Of a DNA stretch of 40,262 nt, positions 15,932 through 23,385 are shown one piece after another. The position numbers and the translations under genes were made by a program. A model generated the notes under the pieces. It ran no database searches. It was not told the origin of the DNA and saw nothing but the letters and a program-made list of their open reading frames with translations. This stretch comes from Paracoccus versutus (lineage in GTDB: Bacteria; Pseudomonadota; Alphaproteobacteria; Rhodobacterales; Rhodobacteraceae). The first letter of the stretch is position 1, and each line of letters opens with the position of its first letter. The DNA lies in the NCBI RefSeq assembly GCF_000763885.1, contig NZ_JRKO01000050.1:1-40262 (forward strand), written 5' to 3'.

Positions 15932-16347
15932 AGCTCTTCGATGGTGCCGTCGTTGACCAGCATGGCATAGCGTTTCGAGCGGCCGTTGATCCAGCCCCCG
16001 CCCTGGATGTTCAGCCCCAGCGCCTTGGTGAAGCTGCCGTCGGCATCGGCCAGCACCTCGATTCCGGCATCGGCGGCGCCGGTATCCGCGGCCCATTTCC
16101 CGGCGACGAAGGGGTCGTTCACCGTGATGCAGACCAGGCGCGAGACGCCCTTGTCGCGGAAATTGCCGGCATTCTTCACGAAGCTGGGCATATGGGCGTT
16201 GGTGCAGGTCGGCGTATAGGCGCCGGGCACGGCGAAGATCGCCACCAGGCCCTGGGCCAGGTCGGCGGCGGCCACTTCCTCGGGGCCGTTGGCGCCCAGT
16301 TTCAGCAGCTTGCCTTCGGGCAGCTTGTCGCCTTTTGCGATGGACAT
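15865..16347 (-). CDS. Peroxiredoxin, Prx5/AhpE-like thioredoxin- or glutathione-dependent type
   Basis: 160 residues from the ATG at 16347, with GGAGGA seven bases upstream. The active site PGAYTPTCTNAHMPSFV places the peroxidatic cysteine at C48 with the conserved T45. C73 and C148 are the only other cysteines and so the candidate resolving residues. KWAADTG and FTKALGL are typical of the Prx5 subfamily, which reduces H2O2 and alkyl hydroperoxides in the cytoplasm. It is divergent from a ferredoxin-reductase-like flavoprotein, and its last 67 bases run antisense to the end of the HxlR gene. Confidence 0.92.
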   Translation of the reverse strand: MSIAKGDKLPEGKLLKLGANGPEEVAAADLAQGLVAIFAVPGAYTPTCTNAHMPSFVKNAGNFRDKGVSRLVCITVNDPFVAGKWAADTGAADAGIEVLADADGSFTKALGLNIQGGGWINGRSKRYAMLVNDGTIEELQVEEAPSACSVSSGESLLDLV

Positions 16348-16426
16348 GCGCGGTTCCTCCGTCAATTGCATCGTTCCGGGCGCGACTATAGGCTCTGCGC
16401 CGCGGGCAAACCAGCGAGGGCGAAGA

Positions 16427-17623
16427 ATGAACATCGTGATCCTTGGCGCGGGGCAGGCGGCGGCCTCTCTGGCGGCGAAGCTGCGCGGGCTGGGGCATCG
16501 GGGCGGCATCGTGGTCATCGGCGACGAGCCCGCGCCGCCCTATCAGCGCCCGCCGCTGTCCAAGGCCTACCTTTTGGGCGAGATGGGGCTGGACCGGCTG
16601 ACGCTGCGCGCCCCGGACTGGTGGCAGGAACAGGGCATTGCCCTGCACCTGGGCGAGCGCGCCACGCGCATCGACCGCGACCGTCGGGTGGTGGCGACGG
16701 AGCGCGGCGAATATCCCTATGACCAGCTTGCCCTGACGCTGGGCGCGACCCCGCGCCGCCTGCCGGCCGCGATGGGCGGCGAATTGCCGGGCGTGCATGT
16801 GGTCAGGAACCTGGCCGACATCGCGGGCGTCCAGCCGGCGCTGGTCGCCGGGCGTCGTCTGGTGGTGATCGGCGGCGGCTATATCGGGCTGGAGGCCGCG
16901 GCCGTGGCCCGCAAGCTGGGGCTGGCGGTCACGCTGGTCGAGGCCGCGCCGCGCATCCTGGGCCGCGTCGCCGCGCCCGAGACCGCGGACATGATCCGCG
17001 CCCTGCACCGCGCCCATGGCGTCGAGATCGTCGAAGGCACCGGCATCGCCCGCATCACCGGCTCGGATGCCGCGGATGGGGTCGAGCTGACGGACGGCCG
17101 CCGCCTGCCGGCCGACCTGGTGATCTGCGGCATCGGCATCGCGCCGGAAACCGCGCTGGCCGAGGCCGCCGGGCTGGCCATCGACAACGGCATCGCCACC
17201 GATGCGCTTGGCCGCACCTCGGACCCGGCGATCTGGGCGGCGGGGGATTGCGCCAGTTTCCCTACTTCGGACGGCCGGCTGCGGCTGGAAAGCGTCGGCA
17301 ATGCCATCGACATGGCCGAGGCGGTGGCGGCGAACATGCTGGGCGCCGATGCCCCCTATGTGCCCAAGCCCTGGTTCTGGTCGGACCAGTTCGACGCGAA
17401 ACTGCAGATCGCCGGGCTGAACCTGGGTTACGACCGGGTGGTGACGCGGCCGGCGGCGAATGGCGGCTCGGTCTGGTATTTCAGGGGCGGCCGGCTGATC
17501 GCGGTGGATGCGCTGAACGATGCCCGCGCCTATATGATCGGCAAGCGGCTGATCGAGGCCGGCCGCTCGCCCGAGCCCGAGGCGGTGGCCGAGGCGGCCG
17601 AGCTGAAGGCGCTGATGGCATGA
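16427..17623 (+). CDS. FAD/NAD-dependent ferredoxin (rubredoxin) reductase-like oxidoreductase
   Basis: 398 residues from the ATG at 16427, preceded by GAGGG at a six-base spacing. FAD binds at the N-terminal GAGQAAASLAAKLRGLG. The NAD-binding Rossmann fold follows at about 143-178 (VVIGGGYIGLEAAAVARKLG), and the second FAD contact is AAGDCASF. The overall plan (PPYQRPPLSKAYL early, a C-terminal reductase domain) is that of putidaredoxin/rhodocoxin reductase and biphenyl-dioxygenase reductase subunits. It would pass electrons from NADH to a [2Fe-2S] ferredoxin; no ferredoxin or P450 is adjacent. Its stop overlaps the rsmD start (ATGA at 17620-17623). Confidence 0.88.
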   Translation: MNIVILGAGQAAASLAAKLRGLGHRGGIVVIGDEPAPPYQRPPLSKAYLLGEMGLDRLTLRAPDWWQEQGIALHLGERATRIDRDRRVVATERGEYPYDQLALTLGATPRRLPAAMGGELPGVHVVRNLADIAGVQPALVAGRRLVVIGGGYIGLEAAAVARKLGLAVTLVEAAPRILGRVAAPETADMIRALHRAHGVEIVEGTGIARITGSDAADGVELTDGRRLPADLVICGIGIAPETALAEAAGLAIDNGIATDALGRTSDPAIWAAGDCASFPTSDGRLRLESVGNAIDMAEAVAANMLGADAPYVPKPWFWSDQFDAKLQIAGLNLGYDRVVTRPAANGGSVWYFRGGRLIAVDALNDARAYMIGKRLIEAGRSPEPEAVAEAAELKALMA

Positions 17624-18216
17624 GAATCGTCGGCGGCACCCTGCGCGGGCTGAAACTGGCCGAGGTCGGCGCGGGCGATCCGGCGGCGCATTTGCGCCCG
17701 ACCACCGACCGGGTGCGCGAATCGATCTTCAACCTGCTCATCAACGGCACGCATGGCAATCCGATCCCCGGCGCGCGGGTGCTGGACCTGTTCGCCGGCA
17801 CCGGCGCGCTGGGGCTCGAGGCGCTGTCCCGCGGCGCCGCCCGCGTTGCCTTCGTCGATGACGGCGTGGCGGCGCGGGCGCTTTTGCGCGCCAATATCGA
17901 CAAGGCCCGCGCCATGGGCGTGACCGATGTCTGGCGCCGCGACGCGACCCGGCTGGGCGAGAACCGCGGCGCGCCCTATGGGCTGGTCTTCCTGGACCCG
18001 CCCTATGGCCAGGGGCTGGGCGAGCGGGCGCTGGAATCGGCGCTGGCCGGCGGCTGGATCGCACCGGGCGGCGTGGTGGTCTGGGAGGAATCGGCCCCGC
18101 CCGGCCCGGTCGCGGGGCTGGAGCAGATCGACCAGCGCAAATATGGCGACACGATTGTCACATTGTTGCGCAGGGGACACGATCAGGCGGCGCGATCCAG
18201 CTTGGTGGACAGGTGA
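17620..18216 (+). CDS. rsmD: 16S rRNA (guanine-966-N2)-methyltransferase RsmD
   Basis: 198 residues of normal size. The diagnostic MRIVGGTLRGLKL start, the RPTTDRVRESIFN segment, the SAM motif VLDLFAGTGALGLEALSRGA and the catalytic FLDPPYGQG motif are all present. The enzyme methylates G966 of 16S rRNA late in small-subunit assembly. The start overlaps the flavoprotein stop in an ATGA, so translation is coupled, although no functional tie is obvious. Its last 34 bases overlap the convergent Lrp-type gene. Confidence 0.93.
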   Translation: MRIVGGTLRGLKLAEVGAGDPAAHLRPTTDRVRESIFNLLINGTHGNPIPGARVLDLFAGTGALGLEALSRGAARVAFVDDGVAARALLRANIDKARAMGVTDVWRRDATRLGENRGAPYGLVFLDPPYGQGLGERALESALAGGWIAPGGVVVWEESAPPGPVAGLEQIDQRKYGDTIVTLLRRGHDQAARSSLVDR

Positions 18217-18614
18217 ATCAGGCTCTCGCTGGAGCGGACGCCGGTCAAACCGCCGATCTGGTCCAGCACATCGTCAAGCTGGCTGGTCGATATGGCGGCC
18301 AGTTGCAGCAAAAGATCGACGCGGCCGCTGGTGGTATGGATGCGCTCGACCTCGGGCAGGCTGCGCAGCCGGGCCAGGATCGCCGCCTGGGCGCGCGGCT
18401 CGATGGTCAGCAGGCAGGTGGCGCGGATGCGATGCTCGCGCGCGGAATCGCCCAGCCGCAGCGTGTAACCCGCGATGGCGCCCGATGTTTCCAGCCGCTC
18501 CAGCCGCGCCTGCACGGTTGAGCGCGCCACCTTGAGCCGCCGCGCCAGAACCGCTACGGACATGCGTGCATCCTGCGCCAGATGGGCCAGAATCCCGCGA
18601 TCAAGTTCGTCCAC
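18183..18614 (-). CDS. Lrp/AsnC-family transcriptional regulator
   Basis: 143 residues. An N-terminal helix-turn-helix (MDELDRGILAHLAQDARMSV, then RRLKVARSTVQARLERLETSG) is followed by the RAM ligand-binding domain (LLTIEPRAQAAILARLRSLP, TTSGRVDLLLQLAA). Such proteins form octamers that sense amino acids. It is divergent from an ornithine-decarboxylase-like gene 140 bases away, which is the likely target with itself. Two dyads lie in the gap. The 3' end overlaps rsmD by 34 bases. Confidence 0.92.
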   Translation of the reverse strand: MDELDRGILAHLAQDARMSVAVLARRLKVARSTVQARLERLETSGAIAGYTLRLGDSAREHRIRATCLLTIEPRAQAAILARLRSLPEVERIHTTSGRVDLLLQLAAISTSQLDDVLDQIGGLTGVRSSESLIHLSTKLDRAA

Positions 18615-18632
18615 CCGCCCACCTGTCGATCT

Positions 18633-18647
18633 GCCGAAGCTTTCGGC
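18633..18647. promoter_or_regulatory. Candidate Lrp-type operator 1
   Basis: GCCGAA, three bases, then TTCGGC forms a perfect 15-bp dyad centred 26 bases upstream of the Lrp-type start codon. Lrp-family operators are typically 15-bp dyads, and this position suits autoregulation. It is inferred from position and symmetry only. Confidence 0.45.
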
Positions 18648-18683
18648 ATATTAACGAAGCCGCGGCCCATTTCCACCCTTTTC

Positions 18684-18694
18684 ATTGCAGCAAT
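18684..18694. promoter_or_regulatory. Candidate Lrp-type operator 2
   Basis: ATTGC-A-GCAAT is a perfect 11-bp palindrome, 60 bases before the decarboxylase start and 70 before the regulator start. It may be a second binding site for the Lrp-type regulator, or a chance short dyad. Confidence 0.35.
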
Positions 18695-18754
18695 CGGAAC
18701 CCATAGGGCGCAGACTTGTTTCCACCCCCACACGCGCACAGGAAGGACATGCCG

Positions 18755-19912
18755 ATGGGACTGACCGAGGGCCGCGGCCCCAAGACCGTCTGGAACAATC
18801 CCGCCGAGATCATCCGCAGGCTGGCGCCGGAAAATCCGGTCATGGTCTTTGCCCCCTCGGTCCTGCGCGCCACCGCCCAGCGGTTCCTGCAGGGCTTTCC
18901 CGGCCTCGTCACCTATGCGGTCAAGTCGAACCCGGACGAGGCGGTGATCCGCACGCTTTCCGCCGCCGGGATCAAGGGCTTCGACGTGGCCTCGCCCTAT
19001 GAGATCGACCTGATCGGCCGGCTGGCCCCCGATGCGGCGCGCCATTACCACAACCCCGTGCGCTCGCAGGCCGAGATCGCCCATGCCGTCGAGGCCGGGA
19101 TCAAGTCCTGGTCGGTGGACAGCCGTTCGGAGCTGGACAAGCTTTTCGCCCGCGTGGCCCCCGAGGGCTGCGAGATCTCGCCCCGTTTCAAGCTGCCGGT
19201 GCTGGGCGCGGCCTATGACTTCGGCTCGAAGTTCGGCGCCTCGCCGGAACTGGCGGCGGAGTTGCTGCGCGCGGTGGCGGATCGCGGCTATATCCCCTCG
19301 CTGACCTTCCATCCCGGCACGCAATGCGTCGATCCGCATGCCTGGGAAAGCTATATCACCACCGCGGCCGAGATCTGCGCCATGGCCGGCGTCCGGGCGC
19401 GGCGGCTGAACGTGGGCGGCGGCTTCCCCTCGCATCGCGTGACCGGGGTCGAGCCGGACCTGACCGCGATCTTCGGCCTGATCCGGCGCGTGACCGACGA
19501 AGCCTTCGGCGCTGACGCGCCGCAGCTGGTCTGCGAGCCGGGGCGCGGGCTATGCGCCGATGCCTTCGCGCTGATCGCCCGCGTCAAGGCGGTGCGCGAC
19601 GGCCAGAACGTCTTCCTGAACGACGGCGTCTATGGCGGGCTGTTCGAACTGCCCATCGTCGGCAACCTCGACCGGCTGCAGGTGCTGACGCCCGAGGGCA
19701 CCCCGCGCGAGGACGAGCCGATGCCGCGGGTCATCTTCGGCCCGACCTGCGATTCGGTGGACCGGCTGCCGGGCGAGTTGCCCCTGCCGGCCGATATCCA
19801 GGAGGGCGACTATATCGTCTTCCACGGCGCGGGCGCCTATTCGACCGTCACCAATACCCGCTTCAACGGGTTCGGGCTGATGGCACACCTGACCGTGAAC
19901 GCGCTTGAATAG
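18755..19912 (+). CDS. Ornithine/lysine decarboxylase-like fold III PLP enzyme
   Basis: 385 residues from the ATG at 18755. GGAAGG lies eight bases upstream of it but only two bases from the earlier ATG at 18749. It is an alanine-racemase-fold decarboxylase (group IV). The PLP lysine is K57 in TYAVKSNPDEAV, with HPGTQC at 186-191, GGGFPSH at 221-227, EPGRGLCADA at 261-270 and the second-subunit catalytic C332-D333 in GPTCDSVDRL. The CD-x2-D form suggests ornithine rather than diaminopimelate as substrate, giving putrescine. Lysine or a related diamine acid remains possible. The divergent Lrp-type regulator implies amino-acid control. Confidence 0.86.
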   Translation: MGLTEGRGPKTVWNNPAEIIRRLAPENPVMVFAPSVLRATAQRFLQGFPGLVTYAVKSNPDEAVIRTLSAAGIKGFDVASPYEIDLIGRLAPDAARHYHNPVRSQAEIAHAVEAGIKSWSVDSRSELDKLFARVAPEGCEISPRFKLPVLGAAYDFGSKFGASPELAAELLRAVADRGYIPSLTFHPGTQCVDPHAWESYITTAAEICAMAGVRARRLNVGGGFPSHRVTGVEPDLTAIFGLIRRVTDEAFGADAPQLVCEPGRGLCADAFALIARVKAVRDGQNVFLNDGVYGGLFELPIVGNLDRLQVLTPEGTPREDEPMPRVIFGPTCDSVDRLPGELPLPADIQEGDYIVFHGAGAYSTVTNTRFNGFGLMAHLTVNALE

Positions 19913-19920
19913 GGATTAAT

Positions 19921-19949
19921 CGACGCTTTGCGTTTCCATGCTAGCGTCG
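19921..19949. promoter_or_regulatory. Inverted repeat between the decarboxylase and DUF2235 genes
   Basis: CGACGCT at 19921-19927 and AGCGTCG at 19943-19949 are perfect arms with a 15-base loop. The hairpin lies 8 bases after the decarboxylase stop and 4 bases before the DUF2235 start. No T-run follows, and no clear ribosome binding site for DUF2235 is seen outside the structure. It may limit translation of the downstream gene or protect the upstream mRNA end. Confidence 0.45.
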
Positions 19950-19953
19950 GACC

Positions 19954-21078
19954 ATGGAATCGTCCCGCCCGCCGATATGCCAGGTCGTCCTGATGGACGG
20001 CACCTTCGCCTCGCTGACCGAGGGGCGAAGGTCGTCCATCGCCCGCATCCATGCCCTGCTGTCGGGCGAATGCGGGGCGTTGCCGGCGCCGCTTGGGGTG
20101 CATTATGCGCCCGGCCAGCAATGGGATGCCTGGCGCACATTGCCGGAACTGGCCATGGGCTCGGCGCTGGAACGGCATATCTGCGACGCCTATGCTTGGC
20201 TTGCCCGCGAATGGCGGCCGGGCAATCCGCTGTTCTTCTTTGGCTATTCCCGCGGCGCCTTTGCCGCGCGCTCGCTTGCCGGCATGATCGGGCGCGTGGG
20301 GCTGCTGACCCATGCCCATGCCTCGCGCCGCAACGTGCAGCAGGCCTGGCAGCTTTACCGCCAGGGCCGCGACCGGCTGGTCGGCCGGCTGGATCCCGCG
20401 CTTTGCCACCCGGTCGTGCCGATCCGCATGATCGGGGTCTTCGACACGGTGATGGCGCTGGGGATCCGGCTGCCGCTGCTGTGGATGCTGACCGAGCCGC
20501 GCTTTCGCTTTCACGACGCGCATCTGGGCGCCGAGGTCGAGCATGGCGTGCAGGCGCTGGCCCTGGACGAGACGCGGGCCGCCTTCCAGCCGCTGATCTG
20601 GGACAGCGCCTCGGCCCCCGGCCGGATCGAGCAGATGTGGTTCCGCGGCTGCCACCCGGATGTGGGTGGCCAGCTGTCCGGGCTGGAATATGCCCGGCCG
20701 CTGGCCAATATCCCGCTGGTCTGGATGATGTCGCGGGCCGAGGCCTTTGGCCTGCCGCTGCCCCAGGGCTGGCGCGGGCATTTCGACTGCGACGCGACCG
20801 CGCCCTCGGTCGGGTCGTGGCGCAACTGGGGCAAGGCCTTCCTGGCGCGTGCGCCGCGCCTGGCCGGGGCGGACCCGTCCGAGATGCTGCATCCTTCCGT
20901 GCCGCACCCCTATACCGGCCCGGCGCTGCTGGCCGGGGCGCTGGCCGATGCCGCCCCGCCGCGTCCGCATCGCCGACTGGTCAGGGCAAGGCTGCGGCTT
21001 CCCGAAGCGTCGGCCCGGCCGGCGACTGTGCCGCAACCGGAAAGCGCGGCACCCGCGGGACAGGGGCCGGATGGCTGA
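19954..21078 (+). CDS. DUF2235-family (Tle1-like) alpha/beta hydrolase
   Basis: 374 residues. The catalytic nucleophile is S99 in the GxSxG of FFFGYSRGAFAARSLAGMIG, a near-perfect DUF2235 signature. It is preceded by the family's early HYAPGQQWD motif and followed by GVFDTV and FRGCHPDVGG. DUF2235 proteins include type VI secretion phospholipase effectors (Tle1), but many stand-alone members have unknown roles. Here no secretion gene, immunity gene or signal peptide is visible, and the length is shorter than that of secreted Tle1 proteins. A cytoplasmic esterase or lipase is the safe reading. The last 60 or so residues are Pro/Ala/Arg-rich and probably disordered. It converges on metF with a 24-base gap. 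Confidence 0.82.
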   Translation: MESSRPPICQVVLMDGTFASLTEGRRSSIARIHALLSGECGALPAPLGVHYAPGQQWDAWRTLPELAMGSALERHICDAYAWLAREWRPGNPLFFFGYSRGAFAARSLAGMIGRVGLLTHAHASRRNVQQAWQLYRQGRDRLVGRLDPALCHPVVPIRMIGVFDTVMALGIRLPLLWMLTEPRFRFHDAHLGAEVEHGVQALALDETRAAFQPLIWDSASAPGRIEQMWFRGCHPDVGGQLSGLEYARPLANIPLVWMMSRAEAFGLPLPQGWRGHFDCDATAPSVGSWRNWGKAFLARAPRLAGADPSEMLHPSVPHPYTGPALLAGALADAAPPRPHRRLVRARLRLPEASARPATVPQPESAAPAGQGPDG

Positions 21079-21102
21079 TGCCGCGCGGGTGCCGCTGCCG
21101 GT

Positions 21103-21966
21103 TCAGGCCACGCGCGAAAATTCGCCCTTGGGCTCGATTCCCAGCGCGGCGCAGACCTTCAGCACCAGCTCGGGCTTGTTCAGCGTATAGAAATGCAGCT
21201 TGTCCACGCCGCCTTCGACCATCCGCTCGCACAGCTTGACGCAGACATCCAGCGCCAGCTGCGCCTCGCCCTCCTTGCCGGCGGCGGCAAAGGCGTCCTC
21301 GGCCCATTGCGGGACCGAGGTGCCGCAGCGTTCGGCAAAGCGGCGGGTGCCGGCCCAGCTTTGGATCGGCAGGATGCCGGGGATGATCGGCGCCTCGATC
21401 CCCGCCGCGCGGCAGGCGTCGCGAAAGCGGAAATAGGTCTCGGCGTCAAAGAAGAACTGCGTCATCGCCGATGTCGCGCCGGCATCGACCTTGCGCTTGA
21501 GCCAGGCCACGTCGGCGGCGGTGTCGGAGCTTTCGGGATGCGGCTCGGGATAGGCGCCGCAGCGGATGGTCATGTCGCCGCGCGCGGCGATGGCCTCGAT
21601 CAGCTCGACCGAATTGGCGAAACCCTCGGGGTGCGGGGTAAAGCGGTCCTGCCCCTGCGGCGCGTCGCCGCGCAGCGCCACGATCTCATGCACGCCGGCC
21701 GCGGCGTAGTCCTGGACGATCTGCAGCGTCTCCTCGCGCGTGGCATCGACGCAGGTCAGGTGCGCGGCGACGTTCAGCCCGTAATGGCTGGCCAGCGCCG
21801 TCACCGCCTCATGCGTCAATTGCCGGGTGGTGCCGCCCGCGCCATAAGTGACCGAGACGAAATCCGGCCCCAGCGGCGCCAGCGCGCGCGCCGTCTCCCA
21901 CAGCCGGAACGACTGGTCCAGGTTCCGGGGCGGGAAGAACTCGAAGCTGATCGCGGGTGTCGTCAT
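21103..21966 (-). CDS. metF: 5,10-methylenetetrahydrofolate reductase
   Basis: 287 residues from the ATG at 21966, with AAGGA seven bases upstream. It is an FAD-containing TIM barrel. The early SFEFFPPRN carries the catalytic glutamate, followed by SVTYGAGGTTR, ALRGDAP and TQFFFDAETYFRF. It reduces methylene-THF to methyl-THF for methionine synthesis. It is divergent from metR, and a MetR-type TGAG-N5-TTCA site lies between, so activation by MetR with homocysteine, as in enteric bacteria, is likely. The downstream neighbour is convergent. Confidence 0.95.
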   Translation of the reverse strand: MTTPAISFEFFPPRNLDQSFRLWETARALAPLGPDFVSVTYGAGGTTRQLTHEAVTALASHYGLNVAAHLTCVDATREETLQIVQDYAAAGVHEIVALRGDAPQGQDRFTPHPEGFANSVELIEAIAARGDMTIRCGAYPEPHPESSDTAADVAWLKRKVDAGATSAMTQFFFDAETYFRFRDACRAAGIEAPIIPGILPIQSWAGTRRFAERCGTSVPQWAEDAFAAAGKEGEAQLALDVCVKLCERMVEGGVDKLHFYTLNKPELVLKVCAALGIEPKGEFSRVA

Positions 21967-22010
21967 GGTGCCATCCTTTTGTCGCAGGTCTTGTGACATG
22001 CCGCGCGACG

Positions 22011-22023
22011 TGAGACAAATTCA
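22011..22023. promoter_or_regulatory. Probable MetR binding site
   Basis: TGAGACAAATTCA fits the enteric MetR consensus TGAA-N5-TTCA with one mismatch. It lies in the 90-base gap between metF and metR, 45 bases from the metF start and 34 from the metR start, a standard place for LysR-type activation and autoregulation. A looser dyad, CTCA...TGAG, lies a few bases nearer metR. Confidence 0.65.
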
Positions 22024-22056
22024 TAATCCTCAAGATCGTCATGAGTTCCAGTCAAG

Positions 22057-22974
22057 ATGCACCTTGAACTTCGCCACCTGCGCAGCCTGCGCGCCATTCA
22101 TGAACAGGGCGGCCTTGCCCGCGCCGCCGAGGTGCTGAACCTGACGCAATCGGCGTTGTCGCACCAGATCAAGGCGCTGGAAGAGCAGGCGGGGGTCGAG
22201 CTGTTCCTGCGCAAGACCAAGCCCCTGCGGCTGTCGGCGGCGGGGATGCGGCTCTTGCGCACGGCCGAGCAGGTCTTGCCGCTGATCGACGCGGCCGAGG
22301 CCGAGTTCCGCGCCGTCGAACTGGGCCGCGCCGGCCGGCTGCATATGGCGATGGAATGCCACCATTGCTTCGACTGGCTGTTGCCGGTGCTGGACCAGTT
22401 CCGCCGCGCCTGGCCCGAGGTCGATCTGGACATCCGCTCCAGCCTGGCGCTGAAGGCGCTGCCCGCCTTGCAGCGGGGGCAGGTGGACATGGTGATCTCG
22501 TCCGATCCCGAGGAAATTTCGGGCATCACCTTCCAGCCGCTCTTCGATTATGCGCCGACGATGGTGGTTGCCGCCAGCCATCCGCTGGCCGCCAAGGGCT
22601 ATGCCGAGCCGGCCGATTTGGCGGGCGAGACGCTGATCACCTATCCGATGGAGCGGGTGCGGCTGGACGTGTTTTCGCAATTCCTGGACCCGGCCGGGGT
22701 CGAGCCCGCCCAGGTCCGCCAGGTCGAGCAGACCGCCATCGCGCTGATGCTGATCGCCTCGGGGCGCGGGGTGGCGGTGATGCCCGACTGGGTGCTGCGC
22801 GCCCAGGCCGGCAATCCCGAACTGGCGCTGCTGCCGCTGGGTCGCCAGGGCATGCTGCGCCGGCTTTACGCCGCGCTGCGGACCGAGGATCTGCAACAAC
22901 CCTATATGGCGCATGTACTGCGCCTGGCCCGGACCGAGCCGGTCAGGATGATGCGCGCCCTGGCGCAGGGCTAG
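22057..22974 (+). CDS. metR: LysR-family transcriptional regulator MetR
   Basis: 305 residues. The N-terminal HTH reads MHLELRHLRSLRAIHEQGGL, then RAAEVLNLTQSALSHQIKAL. A periplasmic-binding-like effector domain follows, with MECHHCFDWLLPVLDQFRRAW, a stretch I associate with MetR and its homocysteine response. Divergence from metF supports the name. It controls methionine and folate one-carbon genes. No strong ribosome binding site is seen before the ATG. The gene is followed by a 411-base gap. Confidence 0.9.
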   Translation: MHLELRHLRSLRAIHEQGGLARAAEVLNLTQSALSHQIKALEEQAGVELFLRKTKPLRLSAAGMRLLRTAEQVLPLIDAAEAEFRAVELGRAGRLHMAMECHHCFDWLLPVLDQFRRAWPEVDLDIRSSLALKALPALQRGQVDMVISSDPEEISGITFQPLFDYAPTMVVAASHPLAAKGYAEPADLAGETLITYPMERVRLDVFSQFLDPAGVEPAQVRQVEQTAIALMLIASGRGVAVMPDWVLRAQAGNPELALLPLGRQGMLRRLYAALRTEDLQQPYMAHVLRLARTEPVRMMRALAQG

Positions 22975-22985
22975 GGGGTGGCCGT

Positions 22986-23032
22986 CCTCGGGATCATGGT
23001 CAAAATGACACTCGTTCAGCCGGATCCCGAGG
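22986..23032. repeat. 10-bp inverted repeat with a nested dyad
   Basis: CCTCGGGATC at 22986-22995 pairs perfectly with GATCCCGAGG at 23023-23032 across a 27-base loop. Inside the loop GTCA-AAA-TGAC (22999-23009) forms a smaller dyad. It starts 11 bases after the metR stop. No T-run follows, so it may be a factor-dependent terminator or mRNA-end structure for metR, or an operator. Confidence 0.5.
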
Positions 23033-23326
23033 AGCCTTCCCCGGCATGGCCCTGGCCGCAGGGGCCGCGGGCGATGCCGCAAGCGATTTTCCTGGCCGGC
23101 CACGCCCTATGGACCACACGGCCCGCAGCGCGTTTCGCCCCGGCCCGCCCGGTGCGGCACCGCCGCCCGCGCGAAGAAAACGGAATGCGCCCAACTAAAC
23201 CAGAGCGTGTGTTCTAGTCAATATGTACAATTTGGGAACCTTGGTTAAATTTTCCTTTTCCGGCGGCTGCGTCGCCTGGGCCGGGGCGGATCGGCCACAG
23301 CCCTGGGCCGGAACGGTCCTGCGGAT

Positions 23327-23355
23327 TTGACAAACCCGCGCAATCGCTGGATGAA
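23327..23355 (+). promoter_or_regulatory. Possible sigma-70 promoter of the Mla operon
   Basis: A perfect -35 hexamer TTGACA (23327-23332) is followed 17 bases later by a weak -10-like GATGAA (23350-23355). This would start transcription about 25 bases before the mlaE ATG at 23386. The poor -10 keeps confidence low. Confidence 0.4.
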
Positions 23356-23385
23356 TCCCACTCACCCTTTGCGAACGGGACCGTC

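Larger units (their letters stand above)
22975..23385. other. 411-base intergenic region before the Mla operon
   Basis: It contains a large inverted repeat (22986-23032) just after metR and a promoter-like sequence near 23327-23355. An AT-richer patch around 23205-23260 may hold further promoter elements, but I cannot define them. A 79-codon open frame at 22978-23217 has no ribosome binding site or family look and is not called. No RNA gene is recognised. Confidence 0.6.

Noticed and set aside
19954..21078. DUF2235 gene as a type VI effector
   Set aside because: No vgrG, hcp, immunity gene or export signal is in the neighbourhood; the name would overstate what is visible.
22978..23217. A 79-codon frame after metR
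   Set aside because: No ribosome binding site, no recognisable pattern, and it runs through the inverted repeat.
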